DNA of 64,000 bases from Candidatus Avelusimicrobium intestinipullorum (GCA_944324635.1 CALUXC010000001.1:62001-126000); one strand, 5' to 3'. Shown: positions 42,524 to 50,320, numbered from the stretch's first letter. Numbers and translations: made by a program. Notes: generated by a model not told the origin, from the letters alone.

Positions 42524-42560
42524 AAAAAACCCGGCCGCGAGTACGCGAGCCGGGTTTTTT
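42524..42560 (+). terminator. Terminator of rpsA
   Basis: AAAAAACCCGGC and GCCGGGTTTTTT enclose an inner CGCG/CGCG pair. Strong stem and T6. Confidence 0.93.
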
Positions 42561-42849
42561 ATGCTTTTCTTGGCGAAGAGAAAGGAAAATCCTTCTAAAT
42601 AAAAGATTTCTTTGCATGAAGTTCTTTGGCTCTGGGGGTAGTTTCAAGGGGGCCGCTAGACGGTTGTCTTAGGGGAATCTTTGCTCTGTGGGCAGGTGTA
42701 ACATGTGGGGAGTATGACAAAAATAAATATAGCAGGCTATTAGGGCTAAAACTACAGCGCTAGGAGGATAACAAACAGATTTCGTTGAAAGAATTTTATT
42801 ATGAGGCTTCCCATTTTCGTTTGAAGGGGAAAACCTGTGATCCTTTCCA
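42561..42849. other. Intergenic region without supported gene
   Basis: About 290 bp. A good AGGAGG occurs at 42763-42768, but no start codon with a useful frame follows at proper distance (TTG 42786 is too far and runs into the next terminator). It may be the remnant of a lost gene or an untranslated RNA. No tRNA or strong hairpin is seen. Confidence 0.5.
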
Positions 42850-42880
42850 TAAAAAACCCGCGCTTTGTGCGCGGGTTTTT
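42850..42880 (-). terminator. Terminator of the DksA/TraR-type gene
   Basis: AAAAAACCCGCGC and GCGCGGGTTTTT, symmetrical, 13 bp after the stop on the minus strand. Confidence 0.9.
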
Positions 42881-42893
42881 GATAGGTTAAAAG

Positions 42894-43271
42894 CTACTCG
42901 CGGTGTTTTTCCGTGGAGTGCTGGCAGTTGACGCAATAGCGCGCAAACGGAAGCGCTTTAATGCGTTTTTTGGGAATCGGCTGGCGGCAATATTCGCAAA
43001 AGCCATAAATGCCTTTGTCTATTTTGCGCAAAGCCGCTTCAATTTGTTCAATCGTGCTATGGGCATTGCCGGAAAGTTCAAACAAGATTTCTTTGTCCAA
43101 GCTTTTGCTGGCATCGTCAATAGGGTCACCCACTTCGGCTTCGGGCATATCCATATTCTTTTTGTCTTTCAAGCGCGCGGCGGCATCTTCTTTAAGCTCC
43201 AGCAAATGCTTTTTGATTTCTTTTAGTTCCGCGGCGGTGAGCGCTTCTTTGTTAGTCTTTTTAATAACCAT
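42894..43271 (-). CDS. DksA/TraR-family C4 zinc-finger protein
   Basis: 125 residues. An N-terminal coiled coil (LTAAELKEIKKHLLELKED and following) includes DDASKSLDKE, where DksA has its acidic tip residues, and then comes the zinc finger YGFCEYCRQPIPKKRIKALP with CVNC. DksA-type proteins enter the RNA polymerase secondary channel and work with ppGpp. The four zinc cysteines are intact. AGGGGTATT precedes ATG. Confidence 0.9.
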   Translation of the reverse strand: MVIKKTNKEALTAAELKEIKKHLLELKEDAAARLKDKKNMDMPEAEVGDPIDDASKSLDKEILFELSGNAHSTIEQIEAALRKIDKGIYGFCEYCRQPIPKKRIKALPFARYCVNCQHSTEKHRE

Positions 43272-43462
43272 AAAAAATACCCCTGTTGGGAAAAATTATG
43301 CAAACAGAAAAGAGGGTCTTTTCTGGGCACTGTTTGATTAGTTTAGCAAAGAAAAAATTCTTTTTCAACCCCTCTCTTTAGCGTTATTTTTTGCCTTTGT
43401 GAGAAGACCTTTTTTATAAGGAAAAACTGGATTGTGCACAGGAAAAATGTTTGTATGAGGAC

Positions 43463-43490
43463 TGGTTATCTACCTTAAGCATGTTATAAT
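43463..43490 (+). promoter_or_regulatory. Promoter upstream of the broken gene at 43543
   Basis: TGGTTA (43463-43468), 16-bp spacer and TGT-TATAAT (extended -10, -10 at 43485-43490). An AGGAGAATAAGGTT ribosome site follows before ATG 43543, so the remnant is probably still transcribed. Confidence 0.6.
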
Positions 43491-43542
43491 ATTAATATAT
43501 TCTTTTGTCTTGCTACGATACTATTTATAGGAGAATAAGGTT

Positions 43543-44828
43543 ATGAAACAAACGTATGCAATATTGTTTCTGCTAGCGTTCCCCTTGTTGCTTTCTGCCG
43601 AAAACATGTAATTTGTAACAACGCTTTCTTCCCCGGTGGGAACTTTTGCCCAGTTAGAAACGGCCGATCCTACCACAATGGCGAAAGCACCTGTGGTTAA
43701 TTTTTGTAATACAAAAACTTCTGTCGGAAGTATCGCTCTTAACGGGGCCAACTCGTATATTCAACGCCTTAATATAAAAGGCGGGAGCACTTTGGGGGGA
43801 AACATCAAAGAATTTCGCGTCCAAAATACGATGCAAATAAATACCGACACTAGTGTGAAGGGCGGCCTTTATTGGCCAGCAATGTTTCGTTCTCCGGGGC
43901 TGTTGATGCCAAAAGCGAAGCTAAAAGCGGCCTTTACGTTAACAGCGCAACCGTGCAAGGCGTTAAAACGGATGCTTTAACTATTCCTAATAAAGTGCAA
44001 ACAAGCGGTTCCGGTTCCGGAGAAGAGATGGTTTGGGATAATGCCTATTCCCGCGACTATACTTGCAAAGATGGCTCGTGCTCAGAAACCGGCAGCACGG
44101 CTTATACCTCGTATTTGCTTAAAAGCAAAACGCCGGAATGTACATTGACGGCCATGGATTGCTTGTTGGGGGAAGAACGTAAAAATTTTGACCCCGTTAC
44201 ATGCCAATGCGTGGATAGTTATTTTCTGCAGTATAAAGAGATGACTTTTGCGGCTACAGGCTATGAATGCTTGGGGCGTAATAATTTCTATATTACAAAT
44301 ACCAATATGCCTCTGTATCCTCCGCCTTTGCCCAGCGTGGCAATGGAACAATATAACATGGATACTTCTCCGTTTACCTATAACGCATGATATGGGTTGG
44401 AGAGAAAAACCCCTCGGGAGCTGATTTATCAATGTGTGTTTACCCGCAATGTAAGAATTAAAGTTACCACTTGCGATGTGGCGGACCAGGAGTGCTTAAA
44501 GGATTTGTGTGCTAAGTATCCTAAAGATACGGTATTTATCCGGGAGTTTGACAATGGTTCGTCTTATTTCACTAATAATGCCACCAAAGTGTATGCGGCG
44601 CGCCCTAAAGGAATTTATGGCGAAAACGGGGACAGCTACCATTGTGATAACCCTCTGAGGGGCCCCAGTATGAATACCAACGGCGCCAGGGCTGGACGTC
44701 CGTGCTTAGGATTTAACTTCTTGCAATTCTGGGTATGTGATAAAAACGGGAAGATGGACTTTTCTATGTTTGCAGACGATACGCAGTCTTCCTGGGCTCC
44801 TAATACGGGCTTCCAAGAGTTGCAGTAG
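43543..44828 (+). pseudogene. Secreted Cys-rich protein gene broken by two stops and a frameshift
   Basis: ATG 43543 with a good ribosome site begins a signal peptide (MKQTYAILFLLAFPLLLSAE) that runs into TAA at 43609-43611. The same frame continues (FVTTLSSPVGTFAQLE) to about 43865, where it must shift to continue as ASNVSFSGAVDAKSEAKSG. A TGA at 44388-44390 then interrupts the frame, which goes on as YGLERKTPRELIYQCVF to 44826. The parts share a repetitive strand-rich N-terminal half and a Cys-rich C-terminal half. CAA-to-TAA and CGA-to-TGA transitions would explain both stops. Function unknown; an adhesin or pilus-associated surface protein is possible. Confidence 0.75.
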
Positions 44829-44852
44829 TTGATTTAAGGTTCTTGTAAGATA

Positions 44853-44881
44853 CGCCGCGGGTTTTGCCCGCGGCGTTTTTT
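44853..44881 (+). terminator. Terminator after the pseudogene
   Basis: CGCCGCGGG and CCCGCGGCG form a 9-bp stem followed by six Ts. Confidence 0.92.
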
Positions 44882-44949
44882 GTAATATGGGCAAAGGAAA
44901 GCGGGGAATTGTTATAATAAAAGAAATCCCTTTTTCCGAGCAGGTACAT

Positions 44950-46737
44950 ATGAAAAATTTTTTTACTCGTCCCGTCAGCGAGCTTATTTATAAAAATCCG
45001 TTTGTGGAAAATTACAAAAAGATGTGGCCGTTTGTAAAACCCTATTGGTTCCGTGCATTTTTAGGGTTGGCATTGGCCTTGCCGGTGGGCGCGCTGGACG
45101 CGACGGTGGCCATGTTTATGAAGTATTACACCGATGACGTTCTCGTGGCCAAGGACGCGGCGTTTGCGGCTTTTATTCCGTTGTTAATTATTGTGTTTGT
45201 GTTGGTGCAAAGCGTGCTGACGTACGTGGTGAAATACCTCAACTCTTGGGTGGGGAACAAAATCACGCTGGACGTGCGCAAAAAACTCTTCCGTAAGCTT
45301 TTAAGTATGCACAGCGGTTATTTTGATACGACGGATTCCGGCTACATTATGATGCGCTATAACGGCGATGCCGACACCGCCTGCAACGGCCTCATTAACA
45401 ACCTGCGCATGATTGTAACGCGCGTTTTTTCCACCATTACGCTTATTTTCGTGTTGTTCTACAACTCCTGGCAGCTGACGCTCATTGCCGTGGGCGCTTT
45501 TTCTGCGGCGGGGGCGCTTATTTTTATCGTGCGGCGAAAACTGGAAGAATTGGTGCGCAATACGGTGGTGATTAACTCTATCGCCATGCGTGCCTATAAC
45601 GAAATGTTCAGCGGCAACCGCACCGTAGCCGCCTATAACCTGCAGGAAGACCAGGAACGCCGCTTTAACCAGTTGATGGACGACGTGTTTAGCCTAAATA
45701 TGGGTATGGTAAAACATACGGGTTGGCTCTCGCCGGTGATGCATTTTATCGTTTCGCTGGGCCTGGCGCTGGTGTTCTGGCAGAGCAGCTCCATGATTGT
45801 AAACGGTACGATTACCAGCGGTAACTTTACGTCCTTTGTGGCGGCTCTTTTGATGCTCTACACCCCGGTTAAAACCATGGGGGACAATTATGTAGACATC
45901 AAAAAAGCCTTCTTGGCCATAGACCGTATTTTTGAAATTTTTGCTTTGAAAACGGCTATTTTTGATAAGCCCGGTGCCGTTACGCTTTCCGGTTTGCAAA
46001 AAGAAATCAGCTTTAACAATGTTTCTTTTGCCTATAAGCCCGGGGTGTATGTGCTTAAGGATATCAACTTAACCGTTCCCGCCAGCAGCACAGTGGCCTT
46101 GGTGGGCAATTCGGGCGGCGGTAAATCCACCATCGTCAATTTGCTCCCCCGTTTTTACAGCGTGAGCAAAGGTTCTATTACCATTGACGGGGTGAATATT
46201 GAAAACTTTACCCTTAAATCCCTGCGGGATCATATTTCAGTGGTATTTCAGGACAATTTCCTGTTCACGGGCACCATTCGCGACAATATTTTAATCGGCC
46301 GTCCCGGCGCTACGGAAAAAGACCTTCAGGAAGCTGTTAAAAACGCTCACTTGGACGATTTTATCCGCACCCTTAAAAACGGTTTGGATACCGAATTGGG
46401 CGAGCGCGGGTTGACGCTTTCGGGCGGTCAGCGCCAGCGTGTGGCCATTGCGCGGGCTTTTATCCGCCAAGCGCCGATTGTAATTTTGGACGAAGCCACC
46501 AGCGCGCTGGACAATAAATCCGAAGCGGTGGTGCAGAAAGCGCTGGATAACTTAACCAAAAACCGCACGGTATTTGTGATTGCGCACCGCCTGTCTACGG
46601 TGGTAAATGCCGATAAAATTGTGGTGCTTAACGAAGGGCATATTGTGGAAGAAGGTTCCCACGATGAATTGCTTAAAGTGCCCAATGGTGCGTATGCTTC
46701 TTTGTACAATGCGCAGTTCAAAAAGAAGGCGTCTTAA
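44950..46737 (+). CDS. MsbA-type ABC exporter (fused permease-ATPase)
   Basis: 595 residues. Six membrane helices (residues ~25-300) are followed by an ATPase with Walker A VGNSGGGKST, Q-loop VFQDNFLFTGT, signature LSGGQRQRVAIARA, Walker B ILDEATSALD and switch His AHRLS. Half-transporters of this type flip lipid A or export peptides and drugs. MsbA is the closest guess in a diderm, but substrate cannot be read. ATG 44950 fits the family start; an in-frame ATG 44887 lies upstream of a TGT-TATAAT promoter (44912-44917) and would not be on that transcript. Confidence 0.9.
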   Translation: MKNFFTRPVSELIYKNPFVENYKKMWPFVKPYWFRAFLGLALALPVGALDATVAMFMKYYTDDVLVAKDAAFAAFIPLLIIVFVLVQSVLTYVVKYLNSWVGNKITLDVRKKLFRKLLSMHSGYFDTTDSGYIMMRYNGDADTACNGLINNLRMIVTRVFSTITLIFVLFYNSWQLTLIAVGAFSAAGALIFIVRRKLEELVRNTVVINSIAMRAYNEMFSGNRTVAAYNLQEDQERRFNQLMDDVFSLNMGMVKHTGWLSPVMHFIVSLGLALVFWQSSSMIVNGTITSGNFTSFVAALLMLYTPVKTMGDNYVDIKKAFLAIDRIFEIFALKTAIFDKPGAVTLSGLQKEISFNNVSFAYKPGVYVLKDINLTVPASSTVALVGNSGGGKSTIVNLLPRFYSVSKGSITIDGVNIENFTLKSLRDHISVVFQDNFLFTGTIRDNILIGRPGATEKDLQEAVKNAHLDDFIRTLKNGLDTELGERGLTLSGGQRQRVAIARAFIRQAPIVILDEATSALDNKSEAVVQKALDNLTKNRTVFVIAHRLSTVVNADKIVVLNEGHIVEEGSHDELLKVPNGAYASLYNAQFKKKAS

Positions 46738-46755
46738 ATTCCGTTTCTTTTTACC

Positions 46756-46785
46756 CACCCCGGACACAATCCGGGGTGTTTTTTT
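46756..46785 (+). terminator. Terminator of the ABC exporter gene
   Basis: CACCCCGGA and TCCGGGGTG enclose a 5-nt loop and are followed by seven Ts. Confidence 0.92.
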
Positions 46786-46795
46786 ATAAATCCAT

Positions 46796-46834
46796 AAAAA
46801 AGAGCCCTCCGCATTTATTCAACGCGGAGGACTC
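46796..46834 (-). terminator. Terminator of the putative ncRNA unit
   Basis: On the minus strand GAGTCCTCCGC pairs with GCGGAGGGCTC (11 bp, one G-T pair), followed by six Ts. The wobble works only in minus-strand RNA, so it belongs to the leftward transcript from 47207. Confidence 0.88.
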
Positions 46835-47207
46835 ATTTAGTCGACTCTTCCATGATTACTCTCTTATCCCCAAAAAAGACCTATGGCTGTCAGTCAAGAA
46901 TCCAGAGGCACCGTACGACACCTGAAGCCGGTTGCTCCGCCCCATATCTTCGGATAGCTCCCACTGTCCTCAGACAACAGGTCCAAAGCTTGTGAAACGG
47001 CCCTTGCAGCCCGGGCAAACCTGCCCCGCACGGCCAATCTCCTCAAAGAACTCTTGTTTTCTGCTCTTACGGTCTTCCGGCCGCCACGCTCTTCGCGCCC
47101 GCGTGCCGGCAAACTCGCGGCAGTTATCATCCGATCGCGTTGCCCAACGTCAACAGGAGGGGCTAGCGCGCCGGGGGGTTTTCTGTCCAACCGTCCCCTC
47201 CGGGGAT
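46796..47207 (-). ncRNA. Putative structured non-coding RNA, about 0.4 kb
   Basis: A promoter (47214-47241) and a clean terminator (46796-46834) on the minus strand delimit a transcript of ~400 nt. Local foldable elements are abundant: GGAGGGG with CCCCTCC enclosing a C/G-rich loop near the 5' end, CGTT-GGGC-AACG, CCGGCACGC with GCGTG/CCGG, GGGCA-GGTT-TGCCC and TATC-CGAA-GATA. The one sizeable frame (TTG about 47190, 98 codons, Arg/Gly/Pro-rich) has odd composition, though a GGAGGGG stands before it. I could not match it to RNase P, tmRNA, SRP or 6S hallmarks. The RNA family is unknown. Confidence 0.5.
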
Positions 47208-47213
47208 ATAGTT

Positions 47214-47241
47214 AGTATAATGGAAAACTGACTAAATTCAA
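47214..47241 (-). promoter_or_regulatory. Promoter of the putative ncRNA
   Basis: On the minus strand TTGAAT (47241-47236), 16-bp spacer, TATACT (47219-47214). It begins 5 bp after the stop codon of the XRE/S24-like gene, so the unit has its own start rather than relying on read-through. Confidence 0.7.
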
Positions 47242-47245
47242 GGGG

Positions 47246-47929
47246 TTATAAGACGGCCGCCGTTTCCCGCACCACCGTACCTATAAACTGTATCTGCGGC
47301 AGGGACCAGCGGGTAAACGGATGTCCGTTTAGCTCTTGCAAATAAAAATCATTTCCCTCTTTGCGTACCCGTTTGACGCAGTACCCTTCGGGCGTTTTCA
47401 AAAACATTACCAGCCCGTCCATGGGTTCTTTTTCGGGGCGGATAAAATACAATACGTCTTGCTTTTCCGGCGTACGGACCAAGTATTTGGCTCCTTTGGC
47501 CGCGTGACGGGGCACCGTCCACCATTCGGCTACGTCACCGTCTTGGTATTGGGGGTAATGTTCCGGGTAATTTTCCAAAACCGGCAGCGAAACGCTGTTG
47601 CTAAGGGCGGCGTCCTCGCGCAGATCATAATTGTCAGCGCTGTAAGCATTTTCCGGCCCCTGTGCGTCCCGCAGGGAACGCGTGTGGCGGGAAGGCTGCA
47701 GTTCCGGATAAGTGGTGGAAAGGGGGAATAACCGCATGACGTCATACGCGTCCAGCCCAAAGAGCTGAGCAATTTGTGCCGCGTAGCCCTTGGAAGGACG
47801 CCTTTTCCCGGTAGTCCACAAGGCCACCGTAGCGGTGGAAACCCGAAGGAGCCTTGCTAACTTTGCTTGCGCTCCGCGCAATACGCCGCCATTCCATTTT
47901 TCCAATTGTTTTTCAAATTTATTTATCAT
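47246..47929 (-). CDS. XRE-type repressor with S24/LexA-like C-terminal domain
   Basis: 227 residues. The N-terminal helix-turn-helix (residues ~20-60) reads AQAKLARLLRVSTATVALWT, a phage-repressor type. The C-terminal ~110 residues follow the S24/LexA fold: LVRTPEKQDVLYFI, a PMDGLVMFL strand, GYCVKRVRK (position of the catalytic Lys) and FIGTVV at the end. The usual G-x-S-M nucleophile motif is not visible, so self-cleavage is doubtful. ATG 47929 is fixed by AGGAGGAG five bases upstream. It diverges from the promoter and repeats at 47977-48006 and probably represses it. Confidence 0.8.
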   Translation of the reverse strand: MINKFEKQLEKWNGGVLRGAQAKLARLLRVSTATVALWTTGKRRPSKGYAAQIAQLFGLDAYDVMRLFPLSTTYPELQPSRHTRSLRDAQGPENAYSADNYDLREDAALSNSVSLPVLENYPEHYPQYQDGDVAEWWTVPRHAAKGAKYLVRTPEKQDVLYFIRPEKEPMDGLVMFLKTPEGYCVKRVRKEGNDFYLQELNGHPFTRWSLPQIQFIGTVVRETAAVL

Positions 47930-47976
47930 CGGCTCCTCCTTTTTGTAAAATAGGCCCTTTTGGGACCAAAAAATGC

Positions 47977-48006
47977 TTGACAAATACTTACAATACTTAC
48001 TATACT
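47977..48006 (+). promoter_or_regulatory. Near-consensus promoter whose spacer is a tandem 9-bp repeat operator
   Basis: TTGACA (47977-47982), 18-bp spacer, TATACT (48001-48006). The spacer is exactly AATACTTAC twice (47983-47991, 47992-48000), and the -10 begins a third, looser copy (TATACTAGC). Direct repeats inside a strong divergent promoter are a classic repressor-operator layout. The adjacent XRE/S24-like protein is the obvious candidate binder. Confidence 0.82.
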
Positions 48007-48012
48007 AGCGTT

Positions 48013-48309
48013 TATAAGAGGCTTTCCGATAGCCTCTTATCTTACGGGCGTACTTGGCAGTATCTTCCTACAACCGAAGAAAGTTCCAACAAACGGAGAA
48101 GTTTATTCCCAAAAACTTACGCCGCGCCAGCGGCGTGCCGGCTCCGTTGCGCCCCGGCTTGCGGGTTTTCCGCCAGGAAGCGCAAGTCTATTGTAGCAAA
48201 TAAAAAGCCGTTTGGGTTAGCAAAGTTAAGATTTCGGCTGATCCTCCCCGTGTGAAAAGGGGTTTCGGAGGCTGTTATTAACTTTGCGCCCGGCGGCCGG
48301 AGAAAGACA
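48013..48309 (+). ncRNA. Long structured 5' leader of the 31-residue peptide gene
   Basis: Transcription from 47977 should start near 48013. The first element is a perfect 10-bp hairpin ATAAGAGGCT/AGCCTCTTAT (48016-48042). Then come CGCCGC-GCCA-GCGGCG (48120-48135), CTTGCG/CGCAAG (48158-48186) and a large stem GCAAAGTTAA/TTAACTTTGC (48220-48229 with 48278-48287) enclosing CCTCCCC/GGGG...GGAGG. The ribosome site of the peptide gene lies 12 nt after this last stem. No reading frame longer than a few dozen codons is convincing within the leader. Confidence 0.6.
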
Positions 48310-48405
48310 ATGGGCGTATGGTTGCTGGAAATTTTGCTGACGGTTATTGTGGCTGTTGGCCTGGTGGGCTTCGTGCAGGACGTAATAGATTTTTTACAGT
48401 CTTAG
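48310..48405 (+). CDS. Short hydrophobic membrane peptide (31 residues)
   Basis: ATG 48310 has GGAG seven bases upstream and the frame ends at TAG 48403-48405. The peptide starts MGVWLLEILLTVIVAVGLVG and ends with an acidic, amphipathic FVQDVIDFL-type tail. It is one transmembrane helix with residues E, D and D and no Lys or Arg. Size, hydrophobicity and a long structured leader under a repressor-controlled promoter are shared with type I toxins such as TisB and with small membrane regulators. No homologue is recognised and toxicity is only a hypothesis. Confidence 0.55.
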   Translation: MGVWLLEILLTVIVAVGLVGFVQDVIDFLQS

Positions 48406-48451
48406 CGTATTGCTTGGGCGGAGGGAGCGGAAAATAATCTATAATATACAG

Positions 48452-49840
48452 ATGAAATCCGGATTTTCCTTAAACATTTACGGCCTTATTTTCTCTATCA
48501 TGATTGTGATGGCCGTGCTTACCTACCTCCTTCCCGCCGGGCAATATAATACCGTTCAAAAAGACGGCCGTTCGTATACCGTGGCGGGGTCTTATCATCG
48601 GGTAGACGCCAACCCCCAAGGGCTGGCCGCCGTGTTGACTGCTCCCGCCAAAGCTTTTGGCGACTGCGCCGACATTATTGTGTTCATCTTTATCACGGGC
48701 GCCATTTTTACGATTTTGGAACGCACCGGTACGGTGAATGCCGTGATATTGGGCACGAGTTATTTGTTTTCCAAGCGGGAACGACTTAAAAAGTTTTTTA
48801 TTCCTGCCAGCATGATTTTGTTCTCCCTGGGAGGGGCCGTGTTTGGCATGGAAGAGGAAACCCTCATTTTTATCCCGTTGTTTATTCCGCTGGCCCTGTC
48901 GCTGGGGTATGATACCGTGGTGGGTATGAGTATCCCGTTTTTAGGCGCGTGGGTGGGGTTCGGTTCGGCCTTTATGAACCCTTTTACGGTGGGTATTTCC
49001 CAAGGGATAGCACAGCTTCCGCTCTATTCGGGGCTGGGGTACCGCTTGGCGGTGTGGGCTCTTTGTACGGCCGTGGTGATTTTTTTCGTTACCTGGTATG
49101 GCGAACGCGTGCGCAAAAATCCCAAAATCAGCCTTACCTACGAAGCTGACCGCGAAAAAAGAAAACATCTGCACCTAAACGTATTGGAAAAACCCGAATT
49201 CAAACGTTCCCATATTTTAATTTCCGTTGTTTTTGCCTTGGGCATGGCGGGGCTGGTGTACGGCGTGGCCGTGTTCCATTGGTATATTATTGAAATTTCC
49301 GGGCTGTTTTTGGGGGTGGGGCTCCTGTCGGCCATTATCGGACGCCTGAGCCTAAACCAAACCACGGACGCTATTATTGACGGCGCCCGCAGTATGGTGA
49401 GCGTTTCCATTATGCTGGCTTTGGCCCGCGCCATTGTGGTGATTGCTTCCGACGGGCGTATTTTGGATACGGTGCTTCATTCCATTGCGCAGGCCATCGG
49501 GCAGCTGCACCCGCTGGCGGCGGTGGAAGGCATGTTCTGGGCGCACACATTTATTAACTTTTTTGTGGCGTCCGGTTCCGGCCAGGCCGTATTGACCATG
49601 CCTGTCATGATTCCGCTTTCGGACTTGTTGGGCATCAGCCCGCAGCTTTCCATTTTGGCCTATCAGTTTGGCGAAGGCTGGACCAATGCCGTTATTCCTA
49701 CGGCGCCCGTCACCATGGCCGCTATCGGCATGGCGGGCATTCCGTGGCTTAAATGGGCCCGGTGGAATGTGCCGCTTCAAATTGTGCTGGCGGTGCTTTC
49801 CATGCTGTTGTTAATCCCGCCGTATTTGATGAAGTGGTAA
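48452..49840 (+). CDS. YfcC/DcuC-family membrane carrier (C4-dicarboxylate/amino-acid type)
   Basis: 462 residues with about 12 membrane helices. Family marks are the start MIVMAVLTYLLPAGQY, GAVFGMEEETLIFIPLFIPL, and FVASGSGQAVLTMPVMIPLSD with GWTNAVIPT near the end, as in YfcC-type transporters (PF03606). It would move dicarboxylates or amino acids across the inner membrane; the substrate is uncertain. The ATG lies 6 nt after TATAAT (48440-48445), with no ribosome site, so the mRNA appears leaderless. Confidence 0.87.
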   Translation: MKSGFSLNIYGLIFSIMIVMAVLTYLLPAGQYNTVQKDGRSYTVAGSYHRVDANPQGLAAVLTAPAKAFGDCADIIVFIFITGAIFTILERTGTVNAVILGTSYLFSKRERLKKFFIPASMILFSLGGAVFGMEEETLIFIPLFIPLALSLGYDTVVGMSIPFLGAWVGFGSAFMNPFTVGISQGIAQLPLYSGLGYRLAVWALCTAVVIFFVTWYGERVRKNPKISLTYEADREKRKHLHLNVLEKPEFKRSHILISVVFALGMAGLVYGVAVFHWYIIEISGLFLGVGLLSAIIGRLSLNQTTDAIIDGARSMVSVSIMLALARAIVVIASDGRILDTVLHSIAQAIGQLHPLAAVEGMFWAHTFINFFVASGSGQAVLTMPVMIPLSDLLGISPQLSILAYQFGEGWTNAVIPTAPVTMAAIGMAGIPWLKWARWNVPLQIVLAVLSMLLLIPPYLMKW

Positions 49841-49861
49841 TTGCTCCGCTGGAACTTTTCT

Positions 49862-49894
49862 AAAGGCCCCGCGTTGGCGGGGCCTTTCTTTTTT
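49862..49894 (+). terminator. Terminator of the YfcC-type gene
   Basis: AAAGGCCCCGC and GCGGGGCCTTT form an 11-bp stem followed by CTTTTTT. Confidence 0.92.
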
Positions 49895-49915
49895 CCCGTT
49901 TAATTATATTTATAA

Positions 49916-50320
49916 ATGTCCGTTTCGGCGGGAGGGGGCGTTGTGCCGTGTGGAAAGAGTGAATTGGAAAATGCCGTTTTTGCGCGTGCGGCCCGTTTGA
50001 ATACGGAGGTGGACTCCTTAAAAGGCGCCTTGGTTTCTGCCAGTCGGGACGCCTGCCTGCAGGCCTTAATAGCGGTGTACAATGCTTTTTTCGCGGCGGA
50101 AAACAAGCTCTTTTTGGCAGATTGCGAGGAAGAAGACGAAGAATTAGTATGGCGGGAATACCTGCGCCAGCGCAGTTGGCCGCCGCCTATGAAACGCCCG
50201 CCAGGGGTGCCTTTTTTTATGCAGGATTTTGCGGCGGAATTATTTTTTGCCACTCTAAAAAAGCCCCGCCAGAGCGGGGCTAAAAAAACTAATCGGACGA
50301 AGACAATAACAATTGCTTGA
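49916..50320 (+). CDS. Small hypothetical protein
   Basis: 134 residues. The central part is a plausible helical bundle (KSELENAVFARAARLNTEV, then ACLQALIAVYNAFFAAENKL and an acidic EEEDEELVWREYL). The last ~20 codons run through the dacB terminator and overlap the dacB end by 32 bp antisense, so the true 3' end is doubtful. A TATATT lies 5 nt before ATG and there is no ribosome site. It may be a real gene or chance. Confidence 0.45.
   Translation: MSVSAGGGVVPCGKSELENAVFARAARLNTEVDSLKGALVSASRDACLQALIAVYNAFFAAENKLFLADCEEEDEELVWREYLRQRSWPPPMKRPPGVPFFMQDFAAELFFATLKKPRQSGAKKTNRTKTITIA
50257..50280 (-). terminator. Terminator of dacB
   Basis: GCCCCGC/GCGGGGC stem with a six-base T-run on the minus strand, 9 bp after the dacB stop. 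Confidence 0.9.

Noticed and set aside
42763..42870. Possible small gene after the AGGAGG at 42763
   Set aside because: The nearest usable start is 17 nt away and the frame runs through the terminator of the opposite gene.
46894..47190. 98-codon minus-strand frame within the orphan RNA unit
   Set aside because: It has a GGAGGGG before a TTG start, but Arg/Gly/Pro-rich composition, rare-looking codons and overlap with many stems make a structured RNA the better reading. Kept only as an alternative.
46796..47207. Identification of the orphan unit as RNase P RNA, tmRNA, SRP RNA or 6S RNA
   Set aside because: I looked for the P RNA conserved regions, a tmRNA tag and CCA-type 3' end, and the SRP GGAA-loop domain. 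Only fragments (such as GTAAGAGC) matched, so no name is given.
49900..50253. 117-codon minus-strand frame opposite the small hypothetical gene
   Set aside because: Ser/Lys-rich and low in complexity, with no ribosome site; it mirrors the plus-strand frame, which is more protein-like.
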